A stretch of DNA of 14,562 nt, from assembly GCA_017544125.1 (NCBI GenBank), contig JAFYET010000297.1, forward strand, positions 1 to 14,562, given 5' to 3'. Below the pieces are notes generated by a model. That model searched no databases. It worked only from the letters and a program-made list of their open reading frames with translations, and was not told where the DNA came from. This document shows positions 12,550 to 14,562 of the stretch, piece after piece (position 1 is the first letter of the stretch; every line of letters starts with the position of its first letter). The translations under genes and the position numbers were made by a program. The stretch comes from Ruminococcus sp. GTDB lineage: Bacteria > Bacillota > Clostridia > Oscillospirales > Ruminococcaceae.

Positions 12550-13842
12550 ATGATAAGGTTTAAAAACGCACGGATAATGACAATGGCGGGGGAGAAGCCC
12601 TTTGAGGTCAAAGAGGGCGAGGTCTGGACGGATAAGGACAGAATAGCGCTTGTGGGAGCGCCCTCGCAGGAGGAGCTTTCGGCGGCGGAGTTTGAGCGTG
12701 AGGTAGATGCCAAAGGGAATCTCATAATGCCATCGTTCAAAAACGCACACACCCACTCGGCAATGACCTTTCTGCGGTCATATGCTGATGATCTGCCCCT
12801 GCAGGATTGGCTTTTCAACAAGGTATTCCCCTTGGAAGCGAAGCTCACGGGGGAGGACGTTTATTACTTTGCGAAGCTGGCGAACCTTGAATACCTGACA
12901 AGCGGCATTACGGCGAGCTTTGATATGTATTTTGAGCTTGACGACTATGTAAAAGCCTGTACGGAAATGGGCTTTAGATCGGTGTTATGCGGCGCTGTTT
13001 CGGGCGATGAGAGCAATTCTGAGAGGCTGGAGGGAAACTACCTCAAATACAACGGGCTTGACCCGCTGATTACGTTCAGGCTCGGCTTTCACGCTGAATA
13101 CACCTGCGATATTAAGCTGCTTGAACGGATAGGGGCGCTTGCCGAGAAATACAAAGCCCCCGTTTCGACACACAACAGCGAGACGGCAAAGGAAGTACGT
13201 GAGTGCGTTGAAAAATACGGCAAAACGCCCACCGAGCTGTTTGAAAGCCTTGGCATATACAACTACGGCGGTGCGGGCTTCCACTGCGTACACATGAGCG
13301 ACAATGACCTTGACATTTTCAAAAAGCGTGGGGTATGGGCTGTACACAACCCAGGCTCGAACTCAAAGCTCGCAAGCGGCATTGCAGACATTAAGAAAAT
13401 GCAGGATAAGGGCATAGGTCTTGCGCTTGGTACAGACGGCCCTGCAAGCAACAACGCCCTTGATATGTTCAGGGAGATGTATCTGATGTCGGGGCTTTCA
13501 AAGCTGAAAGAGAATGACGCTGCTGCCTGTGATGCAAACTCGGTGCTCTATGCTGCCACCGTCGGCGGTGCAAGGGCTATGGGGCTTAATGATTGCGACA
13601 CATTGGAGGCAGGCAAGCAGGCAGACCTTATAATGATAGACCTTTATCAGCCGAATATGCAGCCCTTCAACAACATAGGCAAAAACATTGTATACAGCGG
13701 CAGCAAGGCAAATGTTATACTTACCATGTGTGCAGGAAAGGTGCTCTACGAAAAGGGCGAATTCCTGACAGCGGACGCTTTTGAGATATACGAGGGTGCG
13801 CAGGAAAGGGCGAAGAGGATACAGGAATCAGTTAACGGGTAA
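12550..13842 (+). CDS. mtaD: Amidohydrolase, 5'-methylthioadenosine/S-adenosylhomocysteine deaminase-like (430 aa)
   Basis: Cytoplasmic metal-dependent deaminase of the MtaD/TrzN/SsnA branch, likely converting MTA, SAH or 5'-deoxyadenosine to the inosine form in purine/SAM salvage. Metal and catalytic positions: HTH at 67-69, H181 (FHAEYTC), HNSE with H208 and E211, HCVHMS at 245-250, and D296 in LGTDGPASNN. A ribosome binding site AAAGGA lies 8 nt before ATG 12550. An in-frame extension to 12433 is rejected because it would translate the hairpin series. The closing segment (LEAGKQADLIMIDL) is the usual composite-domain strand of this fold. Exact substrate is uncertain; guanine or atrazine-type deaminases share the fold. 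The gene ends at a terminator (13919-13957). Confidence 0.85.
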   Translation: MIRFKNARIMTMAGEKPFEVKEGEVWTDKDRIALVGAPSQEELSAAEFEREVDAKGNLIMPSFKNAHTHSAMTFLRSYADDLPLQDWLFNKVFPLEAKLTGEDVYYFAKLANLEYLTSGITASFDMYFELDDYVKACTEMGFRSVLCGAVSGDESNSERLEGNYLKYNGLDPLITFRLGFHAEYTCDIKLLERIGALAEKYKAPVSTHNSETAKEVRECVEKYGKTPTELFESLGIYNYGGAGFHCVHMSDNDLDIFKKRGVWAVHNPGSNSKLASGIADIKKMQDKGIGLALGTDGPASNNALDMFREMYLMSGLSKLKENDAAACDANSVLYAATVGGARAMGLNDCDTLEAGKQADLIMIDLYQPNMQPFNNIGKNIVYSGSKANVILTMCAGKVLYEKGEFLTADAFEIYEGAQERAKRIQESVNG

Positions 13843-13843
13843 C

Positions 13844-13914
13844 GGGCTTGCGCCCTTAATGAATAATGAATAGTGAATAATTGAGGAGTCCGCCTACGGC
13901 GGACGGATTTAAAA
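13844..13914 (+). repeat. Class A heptamer/hairpin element copy 4
   Basis: Begins with GGGCTTGCGCCC (13844-13855), the inverse of 4513-4524; then TGAATAA, TGAATAG, TGAATAA (13860-13880), link TTGAGGA, hairpin GTCCGCC-TAC-GGCGGAC (13888-13904) and tail GGATTTAAAA (13905-13914). It starts 2 nt after the mtaD stop and runs in its direction. Confidence 0.82.
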
Positions 13915-13918
13915 TGAG

Positions 13919-13957
13919 AAACGGCAGTGATCTCGCTTTTGGCGGGGCTGCCGTTTT
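13919..13957 (+). terminator. Rho-independent terminator of the amidohydrolase gene
   Basis: Stem AAACGGCAG/CTGCCGTTTT (13919-13927, 13948-13957), with an inner CTCGC/GCGGG pairing. The T-tract is short (TTTT). It lies just past the repeat element. Confidence 0.78.
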
Positions 13958-14093
13958 ATGCGCTTTGTGGTGGAAGTGAATTATTGCTGCGTGAATAATT
14001 CTTTAACAGCGTATCATAATCACCATATTAAGGGGTTTTTTGCGGGCGTGTATGTGCAAAGTTCTGATTTTTTGCAGGATTTGAAAAAATAAC

Positions 14094-14122
14094 TTGCAAA
14101 ATTCTTTGAAACAGTATAGAAT
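14094..14122 (+). promoter_or_regulatory. Promoter of the aminotransferase gene
   Basis: TTGCAA (14094-14099), a 17-nt spacer and TAGAAT (14117-14122), about 74 nt before the start. Confidence 0.65.
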
Positions 14123-14136
14123 GTCATAGGTGACAT
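14121..14136. promoter_or_regulatory. Palindrome ATGTCA-TAGG-TGACAT at the likely transcription start
   Basis: A perfect 6+4+6 inverted repeat touching the -10 end and spanning the expected +1, suited to an operator for a dimeric repressor or a small leader hairpin. No regulator identified. Confidence 0.4.
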
Positions 14137-14149
14137 GATGAAACAATAA

Positions 14150-14170
14150 TTATGCATTATGAATTATGAA
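14150..14170 (-). repeat. Class A heptamer run without hairpin
   Basis: TTATGCA, TTATGAA, TTATGAA: three units inside the 5' leader of the aminotransferase, 12 nt before GGAGGA. No GTCCGCC hairpin is attached, so it is a bare or eroded copy. Confidence 0.65.
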
Positions 14171-14195
14171 TTGATATGTGGTGGAGGAATTACTT

Positions 14196-14562
14196 ATGCT
14201 GATGACTCAGATGACAAAGGAACAGCTCGAGCAGGTGCTCGCAGAGGCAAAGAGCGAATACGAGGGCTACAAGGCTTTAGGTCTTGCGCTCAACATGGCA
14301 AGGGGCAAGCCCGCAGCAGACCAGCTCTCGCTCACAAAGGATATGCTCGATGCAGTTAACTCTTCAAGCGACTGCAAGGCAGCTGACGGCACTGACTGCC
14401 GCAACTACGGCATTCTTGACGGCATAAAGGAGACCAAGAAGATATTCTGCGATATGCTGGGCGTTGCTGACGAAGAGCTCATCGTAGGCGGCAATTCATC
14501 GCTCAACCTTATGTATGATACTATTGCAAGAAACTATATGTTCGGCGTAAGCCGTGAGAGCA
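14196..14562 (+). CDS. Aspartate aminotransferase, class Ic-like, N-terminal part (3' end outside window)
   Basis: Pyridoxal-phosphate aminotransferase; only about 122 residues are visible. ATG 14196 is 7 nt after GGAGGA. The N-terminal signatures of the subgroup Ic aspartate aminotransferases (about 420-430 aa) are present: LNMARGKP at 32-39, DGTDCRNYG at 64-72, a helix LDGIKETKKIFCDMLGV and GGNSSLNLMYD at 98-108, which forms part of the PLP phosphate site. The catalytic lysine lies beyond the window. It probably interconverts aspartate and 2-oxoglutarate with oxaloacetate and glutamate. Its promoter region includes a palindrome and a heptamer run. Confidence 0.88.
   Translation, partial: MLMTQMTKEQLEQVLAEAKSEYEGYKALGLALNMARGKPAADQLSLTKDMLDAVNSSSDCKAADGTDCRNYGILDGIKETKKIFCDMLGVADEELIVGGNSSLNLMYDTIARNYMFGVSRES

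Larger units (their letters stand above)
13843..14195. other. 353-bp intergenic region before the aminotransferase
   Basis: No protein gene is seen. It holds the class A copy 4, the mtaD terminator, a GAATTATT/AATAATTC inverted pair (13978-13985, 13994-14001), the promoter at 14094-14122, the palindrome at 14121-14136, class A heptamers (14150-14170) and the ribosome binding site GGAGGA (14183-14188). Confidence 0.8.

Overview
The window looks like the chromosome of a low-to-mid-GC Gram-positive gut Clostridia, most likely a Ruminococcus-type member of the Oscillospiraceae. The basis is consensus sigma-A promoters and AGGAGG ribosome binding sites, a clostridial rsmD-coaD pair followed by a coiled-coil gene, a Thr-rich cell-surface protein, a CE2-type carbohydrate esterase with a C-terminal anchor, and paired c-di-GMP enzymes. 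Species assignment is inference.

Layout. (1) 1-2664, plus strand: the tail end of a phage-derived operon, with the C-terminus of a major capsid protein, two small connector/completion-like proteins, a small adaptor-like protein and a baseplate-hub-like protein. The last three junctions are tightly packed; no sheath, tube, tape measure or fibre gene is present. (2) 2797-4404, minus strand: operon rsmD - coaD - coiled-coil protein, with a promoter at 4444-4472 and a terminator at 2755-2780. (3) 4635-5579, minus: a secreted, Thr-rich, sorting-signal-like surface protein with its own promoter and terminator. (4) 5765-6529, minus: an SDR oxidoreductase downstream of (5) 6629-9208, minus: an unusual 859-aa protein with a degenerate GGDEF, an intact EAL phosphodiesterase domain and a C-terminal solenoid of about eight ~28-31 residue repeats, driven by a perfect-consensus promoter whose -35 lies in a palindrome. 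(6) 9472-10782, minus: a membrane-anchored CE2-like esterase. (7) 11239-12369, plus: a six-TM diguanylate cyclase. (8) 12550-13842, plus: an amidohydrolase of the MTA/SAH-deaminase type. (9) 14196 to the end, plus: the start of a class Ic aspartate aminotransferase.

The most striking feature is not a gene. At least nine intergenic places carry a modular repeat built from tandem 7-bp units (class A TGCATAA or class B AGGTAAC/GAGGTAA), usually followed by a GC-rich hairpin (GTCCGCC-loop-GGCGGAC) and a GGATTTTAAA tail. Two copies, 6.7 kb apart and in opposite orientation, are almost identical over 63 bp. Two copies in inverted orientation bracket a ~110-bp structured core in the presumed leader of the esterase gene. 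Copies lying behind a gene run in that gene's direction, heptamers first and hairpin second. Nothing in the window encodes a transposase, so mobility in trans, or a role in transcript ends, is inferred.

Functionally, the EAL protein and the diguanylate cyclase on either side of the esterase suggest local c-di-GMP signalling near a surface/plant-polysaccharide function. This link is contextual only.
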